A stretch of DNA of 64,000 bases from an uncultured Muribaculaceae bacterium (GCA_910587915.1 CAJUOB010000002.1:1-64000); one strand, 5' to 3'; shown: positions 16,810 to 25,884, counted from the first letter of the stretch. Notes: a model not told the origin generated them from the sequence alone. Numbers and translations are program-made.

Positions 16810-16839
16810 TATCAGATGATGCCATAAGGCACCCTGATA
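16810..16839 (+). promoter_or_regulatory. Inverted repeat in frc upstream region
   Basis: TATCAG..TGCC-ATAA-GGCA..CTGATA forms an imperfect hairpin (16810-16839) about 30 bp before the frc ATG. No T-run follows. It may be a regulator binding site or a leader hairpin for the oxalate genes. Confidence 0.4.
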
Positions 16840-16869
16840 CTGAATACAAACCAAAAAATTCAAAGATAT

Positions 16870-18174
16870 ATGAACTACGCTCCTCTACAAGGAATCAAGA
16901 TTGTGGACTTCACAGCAGTGCAGTCCGGTCCTTCGTGTACTCAACTTCTCGCATGGCTTGGCGCCGACGTAATCAAAATCGAACGTCCCGGCACAGGCGA
17001 TGCAACCCGTAAGGAACTTCAGTTCGACCCCAACGAGCCGAGCTATTACTTCCTGCAGCTTAACTCCGATAAAAAATCTATAGCACTCGACGCTGCCACC
17101 CCCGACGGCAAGGAAATTCTTACCAAACTCATCCAGGGTGCCGATATTTTCGTCGAAAACCTTCACCCGGGCGCTATGGACAAACTCGGTTTCAGCTGGG
17201 AAGTTGTTCATAAACTCAATCCAAGATGTATCTACGGTACAATCAAGGGCTTCCCTGTAACATCTCAGTATGCCAACCTTAAGGCCTACGAACCTGTTGC
17301 ACAGGTAACCGCAGGCGCCGCATCAACCACCGGTTGGTGGGAAGGCGACAACGACGTGCCTACTCAGAGTGGTGCCGCCCTCGGCGACTCAAACACCGGT
17401 ATGCACCTTGCCATCGGTCTGCTCGCAGCCCTTGTTCAGCGTGAAAAAACAGGCGAAGGTGTCTACGTATACCAGTCGATGCATAACGCTTGTCTTAACC
17501 TCTGCCGTATCAAGACCCGCGACCAGCTTACTCTCGACCGAATCGGATACCTCACCCAGTTCCCGCAGTACCCCAACCAGAAATTCGGCGACTTCGTGCC
17601 CCGTTCGGGTAACCAGGAAGGCTCAGGCGTCCTCGGTTGGACATACAAATGCAAAGGATGGGAAACCGACCCCAACGCTTACGCATACGTCATTCTCCAG
17701 CGTGGTGCAAAAGACTTCGAACTCGCCTGCAAGGCACTCGGTTTCGAAGACTGGCTCACCAACCCCGACTTCAACACTGCCGATGCCCGCGACCGCCACA
17801 AACAGGAAATCTACGCCCGTATCCAGCAGTTCTGCATCGATAAGACCAAGTTCGAAGTCACCGATATCCTCTCCAAGGCCGGAGTCCCCGTGGCACCTGT
17901 CCTCTCTACCAAGGAAATCATGGACGACCAGAGCCTCTACGACGGCAACACCCTCGTGAAGATCAACCAGGGCGGCAACATCGGCGAATTCGTAACCGTT
18001 GGTGTACCTTTCACCCTCTCGAACTATCAGCCTACCTACGGCCCATGTCCTACTCTGGGCGGAAACACCGACGAAATCCTTGCATCTCTCGGATACTCTG
18101 CCGACGATATGGCACGATTCAAAGCCAACGGCACTACCGCACCTATGCCTAAGACCTCGTCGCCTACAAAATAA
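16870..18174 (+). CDS. frc: Formyl-CoA:oxalate CoA-transferase
   Basis: Moves CoA from formyl-CoA to oxalate, giving oxalyl-CoA and formate; the first step of oxalate catabolism in the cytosol. The 434-residue protein is a class III CoA transferase: it opens with LQGIKIVDFTAVQSGPSCTQ and carries the catalytic Asp in AALGDSNTGMHLAIGLLAAL (about residue 177), the position known from Oxalobacter Frc. Length matches that enzyme (428). Oxalyl-CoA decarboxylase follows after a terminator hairpin, which makes the substrate call strong. Confidence 0.93.
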   Translation: MNYAPLQGIKIVDFTAVQSGPSCTQLLAWLGADVIKIERPGTGDATRKELQFDPNEPSYYFLQLNSDKKSIALDAATPDGKEILTKLIQGADIFVENLHPGAMDKLGFSWEVVHKLNPRCIYGTIKGFPVTSQYANLKAYEPVAQVTAGAASTTGWWEGDNDVPTQSGAALGDSNTGMHLAIGLLAALVQREKTGEGVYVYQSMHNACLNLCRIKTRDQLTLDRIGYLTQFPQYPNQKFGDFVPRSGNQEGSGVLGWTYKCKGWETDPNAYAYVILQRGAKDFELACKALGFEDWLTNPDFNTADARDRHKQEIYARIQQFCIDKTKFEVTDILSKAGVPVAPVLSTKEIMDDQSLYDGNTLVKINQGGNIGEFVTVGVPFTLSNYQPTYGPCPTLGGNTDEILASLGYSADDMARFKANGTTAPMPKTSSPTK

Positions 18175-18195
18175 GGCGCCATAAATAATACCGGA

Positions 18196-18237
18196 GCCGG
18201 AGCCCCGGCTCTACATGCCGAGGCTCCGGCTTCTTTT
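18196..18237 (+). terminator. Terminator between frc and oxc
   Basis: Stem GCCGGAGCC / GGCTCCGGC (18196-18204, 18222-18230) followed by TTCTTTT. It may be partial and let some transcripts continue into oxc. Confidence 0.75.
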
Positions 18238-18269
18238 ACCAAAATCCATTCATCAGACCTAACAAAACA

Positions 18270-20006
18270 ATGGCTCAAACAAATACAACAACCACCCAGG
18301 CACCCTCCTACCCCGCCCAAGTAACCGGCATGGATATATTGGTACGTGCACTCCGAATGGTGGACATCGACACTATGTACGGTCTCGTGGGCATTCCCGT
18401 GACCGAACTCGCATATCTGGCCCAAGGCCGTGGCATCCGCTTCATCAGCTTCCGCCACGAACAGCAGGCCGGCATGGCAGCAGCAACCCACGGTTATCTC
18501 ACCGGTAAGCCCGGCGTGCTCCTAACCGTTTCATCGCTCGGATTCATGAACGGCCTCACTGCCACCGCAAATGCTACCGTCAACTGCTATCCTATGATTC
18601 AGATCAGCGGTTCGAGCGTACGCGAGCCCATCGACCTCGAGCAAGGCACATACGAAGGCCTCGACCAGCTCAACATCGCCAAGCCCCTCGTTAAGGCCGC
18701 TTACCGCGTAAACAAACCCGAAGACATTCCCACCGCCGTCGTACGCGCATACCGCGCAGCCATTTCCGGCCGTCCCGGCGGTGTATACCTCGACGTCACC
18801 ACTCCCTGTCTCGGCGCCATCATGGATGCCGACGAAGCCGACAAGCTCTTCTACCAGCCCGTTGACCTCTGCCCCGCCATGCCCCCGGCACAGGCAGCTG
18901 TCGACCGTGCCGTCGAAATGCTCGCCGCAGCCAAAAAGCCGGCCATCCTCATCGGCAAGGGAGCTGCCTACGCTAAGGTAGAGAATCAGCTCAAGACCCT
19001 CGTCGAAAAGACAGGCATACCCTACTACCCCATGTCGATGGCAAAGGGCGTTCTTCCCGACAATGCACCCTTGAGCGCACTGTCGTGCCGCTCCACCATC
19101 ATGGAGCAAGCCGATGTCGTAGTGCTTGTAGGCGCCCGACTCAACTGGCTCCTGTCGCGTGGCCATGGTAAGTGGAGCGAATCCACCAAGTTCATACAGC
19201 TCGACATCGACCCCGAAGAAATCGATTGCAACCGTCCTATCGCTGCACCTGTGGTGGGCGACCTCGCAAGCTCGCTCGACGCCATAATTGCCGGTGTGGA
19301 GAAAACCAAGATGAGCATGGATCCCACTTGGGTACCCGCTCTCCAGAAAGAGACCGCCGAGAAGAATGCCAAATTCAAAGAACGTCTCACAGCCAATGCC
19401 TCGGCAATGCCTATGGACCACTGGACCGCACTCGGTGTCATCAAACCCATCATGGAAGCTAATCCCGACATCATTCTGGTGAACGAAGGCGCAAATACCC
19501 TCGACGACACCCGCGACTGCATCGACATGTCGCAGCCACGTCATCGCATCGACTGTGCCACATGGGCTATCATGGGCATGGGCATGGGATCGGCCGTCGG
19601 AGCCGCCGTTGCGTCCGGCCAGCGTGTCGTAGCAATCGAAGGCGACAGCGCGTTCGGATTCTCCGGCATGGACTTCTCGACAATATGCCGCTTCAAACTC
19701 CCTGTAACAGTAGTGATATTCAACAACGGAGGCATCTACAACGGTGTCGGCGAAAACATGGGCACAAACGGTGATCCCGCCCCGACCACGCTCGACATCC
19801 ACGCCCGCTACGACAAACTCGGCGACGCATTCGGTGCCACCACATACTACGTCCAGACTCCCGAAGAACTTCAGAAAGCATTCACCGAAGCCATCGCCCT
19901 CAAAGCACCGGCCTTGATCGATGTTCAGCTCGGCGCCGACTCCGGCAAGGAATCCGGCCACATCGGATACCTCAACCCCGCACCCCTCGAAAAAATCATA
20001 GTATAG
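18270..20006 (+). CDS. oxc: Oxalyl-CoA decarboxylase
   Basis: Decarboxylates oxalyl-CoA to formyl-CoA with thiamine diphosphate; formyl-CoA then returns to Frc. The protein has 578 residues with the three-domain layout of ThDP decarboxylases. The N-terminal domain holds the cofactor-activating Glu in FRHEQQAGMAAATHGYL (about residue 60); the C-terminal domain has the metal/ThDP motif from EGDSAFGFSGMDF to VVIFNNGG (about 455-490). The decarboxylation uses one proton, which can help pH and energy balance. It lies between frc and a carrier gene, with terminators on both sides. Confidence 0.95.
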   Translation: MAQTNTTTTQAPSYPAQVTGMDILVRALRMVDIDTMYGLVGIPVTELAYLAQGRGIRFISFRHEQQAGMAAATHGYLTGKPGVLLTVSSLGFMNGLTATANATVNCYPMIQISGSSVREPIDLEQGTYEGLDQLNIAKPLVKAAYRVNKPEDIPTAVVRAYRAAISGRPGGVYLDVTTPCLGAIMDADEADKLFYQPVDLCPAMPPAQAAVDRAVEMLAAAKKPAILIGKGAAYAKVENQLKTLVEKTGIPYYPMSMAKGVLPDNAPLSALSCRSTIMEQADVVVLVGARLNWLLSRGHGKWSESTKFIQLDIDPEEIDCNRPIAAPVVGDLASSLDAIIAGVEKTKMSMDPTWVPALQKETAEKNAKFKERLTANASAMPMDHWTALGVIKPIMEANPDIILVNEGANTLDDTRDCIDMSQPRHRIDCATWAIMGMGMGSAVGAAVASGQRVVAIEGDSAFGFSGMDFSTICRFKLPVTVVIFNNGGIYNGVGENMGTNGDPAPTTLDIHARYDKLGDAFGATTYYVQTPEELQKAFTEAIALKAPALIDVQLGADSGKESGHIGYLNPAPLEKIIV

Positions 20007-20045
20007 TCCCATACGCCGCGCTGATCCACGGCAACTCTCTACCGT

Positions 20046-20088
20046 AGCCGACCGTCCGGGCCGAGCAGCCCCGACAGGTCGGCTTTTT
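20046..20088 (+). terminator. oxc terminator
   Basis: AGCCGACC / GGTCGGCT stem (20046-20053, 20077-20084) followed by TTTTAT. Confidence 0.8.
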
Positions 20089-20125
20089 ATATCATACGTA
20101 GACATTCACTTTCAACTGTTTATTT

Positions 20126-21091
20126 ATGGAACACATCATTCTATACGCAATCGTCCCTATTATCGTGGTGATGCTGGCCGGATACATATCGGGCAAGAAA
20201 GGCATCTTTTCCGGCGACGACGCAAAGAAGTTCAATAAAGTCGTGCTCGACTACGCCTTGCCGGCCGCATTGTTCGTATCTATAGCACAAGCAAGCCGCG
20301 AAATGCTTGCCCGCGACATCAAGCTCTCGCTCGTGTCGCTTATCGGCATCATGGCATGCTTCATGCTCGTCTACTTCGTCTTCCTGATGTTCAAAAAGAA
20401 TACAGGAGCCGACGCAGCAGTATCCGCCCTTATCAGTGGTTCGCCGACTATCGGCTTCCTCGGATTCGCCGTCCTTGAACCAATATTCGGCACCAATCCT
20501 TCGGTAGCACTTGTGGTGGCAATCGTCGGAATCGTAGTCAACGCCGTCGGAATCCCCGTAGGCCTGTCGCTGATGAACGCCTCACTCGAAAAACAGCAGC
20601 CCGGATCCGCCAAAAAACAGAGTGCCTGGAAACCTGTCATCCACGCCCTCGAGCAGCCTGTGGCATGGGCGCCTATCCTTGCTGTAGTATGGGTATTGGT
20701 CGGAATTCCCTGGCCCGACTGGGCAAGCCCCTCCTTCAACCTCATCAAAGGTGCGAACGCCTCTATGGCCGTATTCTCCGCAGGTATAACCCTTTCGGCT
20801 ATCAAGATTCAGATCAATTGGCAGGCCGTCCTCGGCTCCATCCTCAAGATGGTAGTAATGCCTTTGGTAGTCCTCATCCTCGGTCTCCTTTGGCATATGG
20901 ATCCCCTCAACCTCAAGATGCTCGTCGTTGCAGCAGCACTTCCACCGGCATTCTCAGGTATCATCATCGCCGACGAATACGACACCTACGTAGCAACCGG
21001 CACATCATCGCTCACCCTGTCGGTAATCCTCTTCATCGGATTCTGTCCCCTTTGGATATGGCTCACCGACCTCGCCCTGAAGATGTTCTAA
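20126..21091 (+). CDS. AEC-family transporter, probably for oxalate locus
   Basis: Inner-membrane carrier of 321 residues with about 10 hydrophobic segments, of the auxin efflux carrier (AEC) family (IVPIIVVMLAGYISGKKGIF at the N-terminus; AALPPAFSGIIIADEY in the second half). It follows frc and oxc directly. A related AEC gene, yfdV, sits in the frc/oxc cluster of E. coli, so a role in oxalate or formate movement is likely, but direction and substrate are inference. No OxlT-type antiporter is present in the window. Confidence 0.8.
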   Translation: MEHIILYAIVPIIVVMLAGYISGKKGIFSGDDAKKFNKVVLDYALPAALFVSIAQASREMLARDIKLSLVSLIGIMACFMLVYFVFLMFKKNTGADAAVSALISGSPTIGFLGFAVLEPIFGTNPSVALVVAIVGIVVNAVGIPVGLSLMNASLEKQQPGSAKKQSAWKPVIHALEQPVAWAPILAVVWVLVGIPWPDWASPSFNLIKGANASMAVFSAGITLSAIKIQINWQAVLGSILKMVVMPLVVLILGLLWHMDPLNLKMLVVAAALPPAFSGIIIADEYDTYVATGTSSLTLSVILFIGFCPLWIWLTDLALKMF

Positions 21092-21117
21092 AGCCCCACC
21101 AACTCCAACCATACCAA

Positions 21118-21149
21118 AGCCGCAGCCACCATGGCCGCGGCTTTTTTTG
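21118..21149 (+). terminator. Terminator after AEC transporter gene
   Basis: AGCCGCAGCC / GGCCGCGGCT stem with loop ACCAT and one mismatch, then seven T. It closes the oxalate locus. Confidence 0.85.
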
Positions 21150-21212
21150 CACTTGCATTTGCAGAATACGCGCAATATCCGTATCTTGCAGAAATTTCCA
21201 AAATCTACTGCC

Positions 21213-22406
21213 ATGAAAAGACTCCTCACTCTGCTTCTCCTCGCCGCAGTCACTGCAATAGTAGGCATCGCCAAAGAACGGGAAATAACCCCGCAGGACT
21301 ACCGCGCCCTCAAAGCCGCCATAGCGCTTGTCGACCAAGGAATGTCCGAAGCCGCACTCCCCGACTTCGACAGGCTTGCCAGCGAATATCCCGACAACTA
21401 CCTCGTGCAGTACGAAAAGATGTATACCCTCTACACTCTCGGACGCTACGACGACGTGGTGAAAATAGCCCGGAAACTAATGAAACACCGCGAAGCCACC
21501 CCGCTCACGTACCAAATGTGTGGAAATGCCTTCGACCTGCTTGGAAATGCAGCCGAAGCCCGCAAGACTTATGCCAAAGGTCTGAAAAAATTTCCCGACG
21601 CAGGCATGCTGTATCTCGAGACCGGCAACCTCGACGTTTCTGCCGAGGACTACAATGCCGCGCTCAAAAACTTCAACAAAGGGATAGACGTAGAACCCAA
21701 CTTCGCATCCAACTACTACCGCGCTGCAGAACTATACTTCGCATCCGAGAATTTCCGTGTGTGGGGTCTCATATATGCCGAAGCTGAGATACTGCTCGCA
21801 CCATCCAACCGCGCCCGCCACCGCGACATGGGGCAAGCCATCAAAGACTGCTTCCTCAGTGCCGTAACCATAGTGACCGAAGGCGAAAAAACCGAAGCAA
21901 AAATAAGCCTTGTCCCTTCGAGGAATATGTCGATTTCCACTGACGACAGTCAAGCCGCAATCGCATTCGATGGAATATACGAAGCTTGCGTAGCCCTCGG
22001 ACTCGCCCCCATAGTTGCCGCCGACCACAAATTCACAGCCTCAATTCCACAGATGGCCGCCATGCGCCAAGCCGCTGTCGAAGCATACTTCGAGATAACC
22101 GACAACCTCTACGGCAACGCCATGTATCTGCTCCCATTCCAGAAAAAAATAATAGATGCCGGCCACTGGGAAGCCTACAACTACTTCATTTTCTCGGAAG
22201 CCAGCCCGGAGGAATTCGAGGCATGGCACACCGCGAACAGCGACGCTTTCGACGCCTTTGTCGACTGGTACAATAATTCCATATTCCGCCTCGATGCCAC
22301 CCACACCGTAGGCATCGACACCATATACCGCGACATGCGCCAACTCAATCCTCTGGGCGCATTGCTCCTGCAGGCCTCACTCCTACACTCCAACGACAAA
22401 AAATAA
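21213..22406 (+). CDS. Exported TPR protein, twin paralogue 1
   Basis: Protein of 397 residues of unknown function. The start MKRLLTLLLLAAVTAIVGIA gives a clean signal peptide; the in-frame extension upstream (21147) overlaps the preceding terminator and is rejected. About 30-190 is a TPR array (ALPDFDRLASEYPDNYLVQY, ARKTYAKGLKKFPDAGMLYL). The C-terminal half ends in a conserved block (QKKIIDAGHWEAYNY, then THTVGI) shared with the next gene, which has exactly the same length. No enzyme motif is seen. It is probably periplasmic or on the outer membrane. Confidence 0.8.
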   Translation: MKRLLTLLLLAAVTAIVGIAKEREITPQDYRALKAAIALVDQGMSEAALPDFDRLASEYPDNYLVQYEKMYTLYTLGRYDDVVKIARKLMKHREATPLTYQMCGNAFDLLGNAAEARKTYAKGLKKFPDAGMLYLETGNLDVSAEDYNAALKNFNKGIDVEPNFASNYYRAAELYFASENFRVWGLIYAEAEILLAPSNRARHRDMGQAIKDCFLSAVTIVTEGEKTEAKISLVPSRNMSISTDDSQAAIAFDGIYEACVALGLAPIVAADHKFTASIPQMAAMRQAAVEAYFEITDNLYGNAMYLLPFQKKIIDAGHWEAYNYFIFSEASPEEFEAWHTANSDAFDAFVDWYNNSIFRLDATHTVGIDTIYRDMRQLNPLGALLLQASLLHSNDKK

Positions 22407-22447
22407 TCAATAAATATAACAAAAGCATTATATTATAGAGCATAGCG

Positions 22448-23641
22448 ATGATACGTCTTCTTACCATAATACTGCTCTCTGCTATATCATCTGCCGTCAT
22501 ATCATCTGCCGAAGAAAGTCCACTAACCGAAGCCGACTCTCTAACCCTCGAGGCGGCAATCAAACTCGTCGACAATGGCATGGTTAAAGCAGCACTTATT
22601 GACTTCGATAAGCTTTCCGAAAGGTATCCCGACAATTATACCGTTCAATATGAACGAATGCTAGCCCTGTCTCACCTCAATCGCTTCAAGGAAGTCGAAG
22701 TAATAGGCCGTAGATTAATAAAGCACAAAGATGTATCGCGTCATGCCTACCACCTGCTTGGCGAAGCTCTCGCTCTTCAGAACAAACGCACTGAAGCCCG
22801 AAAGATACTCAAGAAAGGAATGAAACTTTTTCCGGATGCAGGATTGATATACCATGAATATGGAAACATAGCCCTCGATGAAAAAGACTACAACCTCGCT
22901 ATCGAAGCATTCAATCTTGGCATAGATGCCGATCCTGCATGCTATGCAAATTACTATGCCGCAGCACGAATGTTTCTACCGTCCAACTACATACGCATCT
23001 GGGGTCTCATATTTGCAGAAACAGCCATACTTATCGGGCAAGACGCTCCCACTATGCACAGAAATATGGGAGATGGAATCCGCCAGAACTTACTCGAAAG
23101 TATATCGGCAATCTCAGGCAAAAACTATGGTTTCAGTAGCGTACCATTCCTGCCGTCGGAAGAGTTATCCCTGCCACCCGACCCCTCTCAACATAAGCCG
23201 GCATTCGCATTCGACAACGTATATGGCGGATGCCTCGCATTAGCAACAGAATCGATTCTCACATCCGATAATTCCTTCTCCGGAACAATAGAGCAACTGG
23301 CAGAAATACGACGTACCGCACTCGACATATATCTCGATAAAGGCAGCAACCTTTTCGGCAACTCCATGTATCTGCTTACATTCCAGAAAAAAATCATAGA
23401 TGCCGGCCACTGGGAAGCTTACAACTATTATATATTCAGCGAGTGCAGCCCAGCCGAGTTCAATACATGGCTTCTCGAAAACACAGAAAAATTTCAGGCT
23501 TTCGCCGGATGGTACCACATGCACCCATTAATTCTTGACTCCACCCACACAGTAGGAATCGGCAATATAGCCCGCGACTACCGTCATCTCAGCGAGCAGG
23601 ATGTCGACCGACTGCGCACAATCCTCTTCCACCCCCAATAA
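22448..23641 (+). CDS. Exported TPR protein, twin paralogue 2
   Basis: Also 397 residues, with signal peptide MIRLLTIILLSAISSAVISS. It aligns along its whole length with the preceding gene: ALIDFDKLSERYPDNYTVQY, ARKILKKGMKLFPDAGLIYH, and the C-terminal block QKKIIDAGHWEAYNY followed by THTVGI. The two arose by tandem duplication and have diverged, most in the segment around residues 215-240. The 41-nt gap has no terminator, so they probably form one transcript with the membrane protein gene 30 nt downstream. Function unknown. Confidence 0.8.
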   Translation: MIRLLTIILLSAISSAVISSAEESPLTEADSLTLEAAIKLVDNGMVKAALIDFDKLSERYPDNYTVQYERMLALSHLNRFKEVEVIGRRLIKHKDVSRHAYHLLGEALALQNKRTEARKILKKGMKLFPDAGLIYHEYGNIALDEKDYNLAIEAFNLGIDADPACYANYYAAARMFLPSNYIRIWGLIFAETAILIGQDAPTMHRNMGDGIRQNLLESISAISGKNYGFSSVPFLPSEELSLPPDPSQHKPAFAFDNVYGGCLALATESILTSDNSFSGTIEQLAEIRRTALDIYLDKGSNLFGNSMYLLTFQKKIIDAGHWEAYNYYIFSECSPAEFNTWLLENTEKFQAFAGWYHMHPLILDSTHTVGIGNIARDYRHLSEQDVDRLRTILFHPQ

Positions 23642-23671
23642 TACAAATCCTTTTACATTAAGTAATCCATT

Positions 23672-24094
23672 ATGGCTCAGCAGATACGGCATCGGAGACT
23701 CGAGGCCTTCTATAAAAGCAAAGTCCTTAATTCCCTTACGATTGTCATAGTTACAAGTCTGTTCCTCATGGCATACACCCGCTCCATGCTCCTACCCGCG
23801 GTATGCGCTTCTACAGCTTTCAGCCTTTTCACAGGCTACTCTCTTTGGCTATGGATCAAAAAGCCCGATAAAATTGTAATCAACAAGTGGCTATCCAATA
23901 TCAGCGGATGGCTCACACTTTATTTTCTGATCACTATAAACATAAGCGATGCCGCACCGGCATGGTACATTCTTCCCATCGTCGCCGCCATAATCACCAT
24001 GTTCATAGCCCTGACTAACAACCACGACGAAGTTTTCGACATCGACCTATCCTCCAACCACATACCTCCTGCTGCCAACACCGTCCGACAATAG
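23672..24094 (+). CDS. Small membrane protein of unknown function
   Basis: A 140-residue protein with a basic N-terminus (MAQQIRHRRLEAFYKSKV) and four predicted membrane helices (about 22-38, 41-60, 78-92, 97-112), ending in an acidic, Pro-rich tail. It is not recognised. It follows the twin TPR genes by 30 nt and is probably in the same transcript, which suggests a membrane partner for them (inference). Confidence 0.6.
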   Translation: MAQQIRHRRLEAFYKSKVLNSLTIVIVTSLFLMAYTRSMLLPAVCASTAFSLFTGYSLWLWIKKPDKIVINKWLSNISGWLTLYFLITINISDAAPAWYILPIVAAIITMFIALTNNHDEVFDIDLSSNHIPPAANTVRQ

Positions 24095-24121
24095 TCCATC
24101 CGCCCTATCGCCGATTTTTCG

Positions 24122-24131
24122 TAATTTTGCA
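24122..24131 (+). promoter_or_regulatory. Promoter of YczE-like membrane gene
   Basis: TAATTTTGCA lies 15 nt before the ATG at 24146. Because of this an upstream GTG (24140) is a less likely start. Confidence 0.6.
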
Positions 24132-24145
24132 GAAAATTTGTGAAA

Positions 24146-24904
24146 ATGGACATTGAAATATCTGCAAACACCCGTAAAGATCGAATCATCGGATTCCTTT
24201 GGCAGCACATACTGCTCATAATCTCCCTCTACATCATGACACTCGGAGTAGCCATATGCGTCCGTTCCTCACTCGGCAGCAGCGTCATATCCACGGCTCC
24301 CTATGTCCTCGAACTCGCCGGCAGCCAAAACTATGTACCGGCATTGACCATCGGTGAATGGACATATGTCATGAACGTCGCCCTCGTAGCCCTGCAAATC
24401 GCCATACTGCGCCGGCGCTTCGAACCGGTACAGCTGTTCCAGCTTGTAATAGGCTTCCTGTTCGGATGGCTCCTCGACCTCAACATGGCCGCCACAGCCT
24501 CCCTTCCGCTCGACACACTCGCCGCAAAAATTGCAGCACAAGCCATCGGTTGCACAGTGCTGGCCATCGGCATAGCATTCGAAATCCGCTGTGGATCGGT
24601 CACCATGCCAGGCGAAGGCGTTCCGGCGGCAATCAGCCGAATATCAGGCATTCCCTTTGCAAAAGCGAAAATAGCAGTCGACATAAGCCTCGTGACTATC
24701 GCCGTGGCACTCGGATACCTCTACTTCGGCACATGGCTTTGGAACGTCGTCGGGTTTGGCACCCTATTCGCAATGCTCTACGTCGGAATGGCGGTCAAGG
24801 CCATAGCTCCACACATTGCATGGTTCGACCGCATACTGTGCTACCGACCCGGATTCCGACGCTACATCTACGGCCTCGCCCGGACCATCTCGCGCAACAG
24901 ATAG
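24146..24904 (+). CDS. YczE/YitT-like (DUF6198) membrane protein
   Basis: Polytopic inner-membrane protein of about 252 residues with six to seven hydrophobic segments. The N-terminal TLGVAICVRSSLGSSVIS and the central GFLFGWLLDLNM are typical of the YczE/YitT/DUF6198 group. Members have no firmly known substrate. The ATG at 24146 is chosen over the GTG two codons earlier because of the promoter position. It is transcribed alone. Confidence 0.7.
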   Translation: MDIEISANTRKDRIIGFLWQHILLIISLYIMTLGVAICVRSSLGSSVISTAPYVLELAGSQNYVPALTIGEWTYVMNVALVALQIAILRRRFEPVQLFQLVIGFLFGWLLDLNMAATASLPLDTLAAKIAAQAIGCTVLAIGIAFEIRCGSVTMPGEGVPAAISRISGIPFAKAKIAVDISLVTIAVALGYLYFGTWLWNVVGFGTLFAMLYVGMAVKAIAPHIAWFDRILCYRPGFRRYIYGLARTISRNR

Positions 24905-24937
24905 AAATTTATTTGGCCGATTCAGAATAATTTCGTA

Positions 24938-24947
24938 CATTTGCAGG
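24938..24947 (+). promoter_or_regulatory. rpmE2 promoter
   Basis: TACATTTGCA with a TTTGG element at 24914-24918 about 20 bp upstream. It leaves a leader of roughly 70 nt that holds a small hairpin GGCGA/TCGCC and a 14-bp palindrome TTAATACGTATTAA (24993-25006). Confidence 0.7.
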
Positions 24948-25019
24948 CCATTACGAAGAGGCGACCTACCATCGCCATTTCTAAACGACTGATTAATACG
25001 TATTAAAGAGAGAATAGCA

Positions 25020-25274
25020 ATGAAAAAAGACATTCATCCCGCGAACTACCGTGAAGTGGTGTTCAAAGACATGTCGAACGACGAAACCTTCATCACCCGC
25101 TCGACCGTAGCTACCCGCGAGACAATCGAAATCGACGGCGTGACATATCCCCTCGTGAAGCTTGAAATCACCAGCGCTTCGCACCCCTTCTTCACCGGCA
25201 AGCAGAAGCTCGTCGACACCGCAGGCCGCGTCGACAAGTTCATGAGCCGCTACAGCGTTCGCAACAAAAAATAA
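25020..25274 (+). CDS. rpmE2: Ribosomal protein L31, type B
   Basis: Large-subunit ribosomal protein of 84 residues. It opens with MKKDIHPANYREVVFKDMS and has no Cys pair, so it is the zinc-independent (type B, C-) form. ASHPFFTGKQKLVDTAGRVD is the usual core. It is a single gene with its own promoter, a leader with possible control elements, and a long hairpin downstream. Confidence 0.95.
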   Translation: MKKDIHPANYREVVFKDMSNDETFITRSTVATRETIEIDGVTYPLVKLEITSASHPFFTGKQKLVDTAGRVDKFMSRYSVRNKK

Positions 25275-25336
25275 AACTCTCCCGAAGTCGCAACAGCCAA
25301 TGCGCAAGGCTTAGCTCGACAACAGGAAACGAACTA

Positions 25337-25383
25337 AATACTCCCCAAAAGTCCGATCGCGACTTTTGGGGAGTATTCTTTAT
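25337..25383 (+). terminator. Long hairpin after rpmE2
   Basis: A perfect 17-bp stem AATACTCCCCAAAAGTC / GACTTTTGGGGAGTATT (25337-25353, 25361-25377), then CTTTAT. The T-run is weak on the plus strand. A-rich flanks mean it could also end the minus-strand gene at 25465. Confidence 0.7.
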
Positions 25384-25464
25384 AGGCCCGAGACTCGATT
25401 CAAACTGCTCAAATCGAAAATACAGTGGCCTCTATACCGGGTGCCGGCTTGCGCCTATCCAATG

Positions 25465-25884
25465 TCAATGCGACACATACGCATCCCATGCAGGTACGCA
25501 AAAACTATTGAACAGAATCAATATTACCACCGACAATATAAGGACGACAATCTGCTTGCGGTAATGGTACAACGCAGCCATTGCTATGCCAAGCACAAAC
25601 GAAATATCGCATATAAGCGACCATAGAGAATTCGATATATGCGACAATTGCACAATGAGTGGTAGAATCAGGAATCCAACCAAGGTCGCCGATACCACAA
25701 GCGCGTAGCTATTGCCACGGGTAGTATATCGGTCTAATAGGAAATAGGACACAACAAACGCCCAGATGCTCTCACTCCAGGTTATGTTCACACTATTCTT
25801 GCTCGCGGCAACCCAACATACGCACAAAAAGGCGCAGATGGCGATTCCCATAATCTTAAGCCAGGATAAAATCGGTCTGTTCAT
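25465..25884 (-). CDS. Small membrane protein behind a structured leader
   Basis: A 139-residue protein with four hydrophobic stretches (about 10-27, 40-48, 57-75, 85-120). It is not recognised. The ATG at 25884 (MNRPILSWLKIMG) is chosen; an in-frame extension to 25944 would run through the structured leader. GC content is lower than in most neighbours. Cysteines in the first helix and a charged tail are the only features. Confidence 0.55.
   Translation of the reverse strand: MNRPILSWLKIMGIAICAFLCVCWVAASKNSVNITWSESIWAFVVSYFLLDRYTTRGNSYALVVSATLVGFLILPLIVQLSHISNSLWSLICDISFVLGIAMAALYHYRKQIVVLILSVVILILFNSFCVPAWDAYVSH

Noticed and set aside
18531..20105. A 524-codon minus-strand frame over oxc
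   Set aside because: It is a shadow of a high-GC gene; the plus frame carries all oxalyl-CoA decarboxylase motifs.
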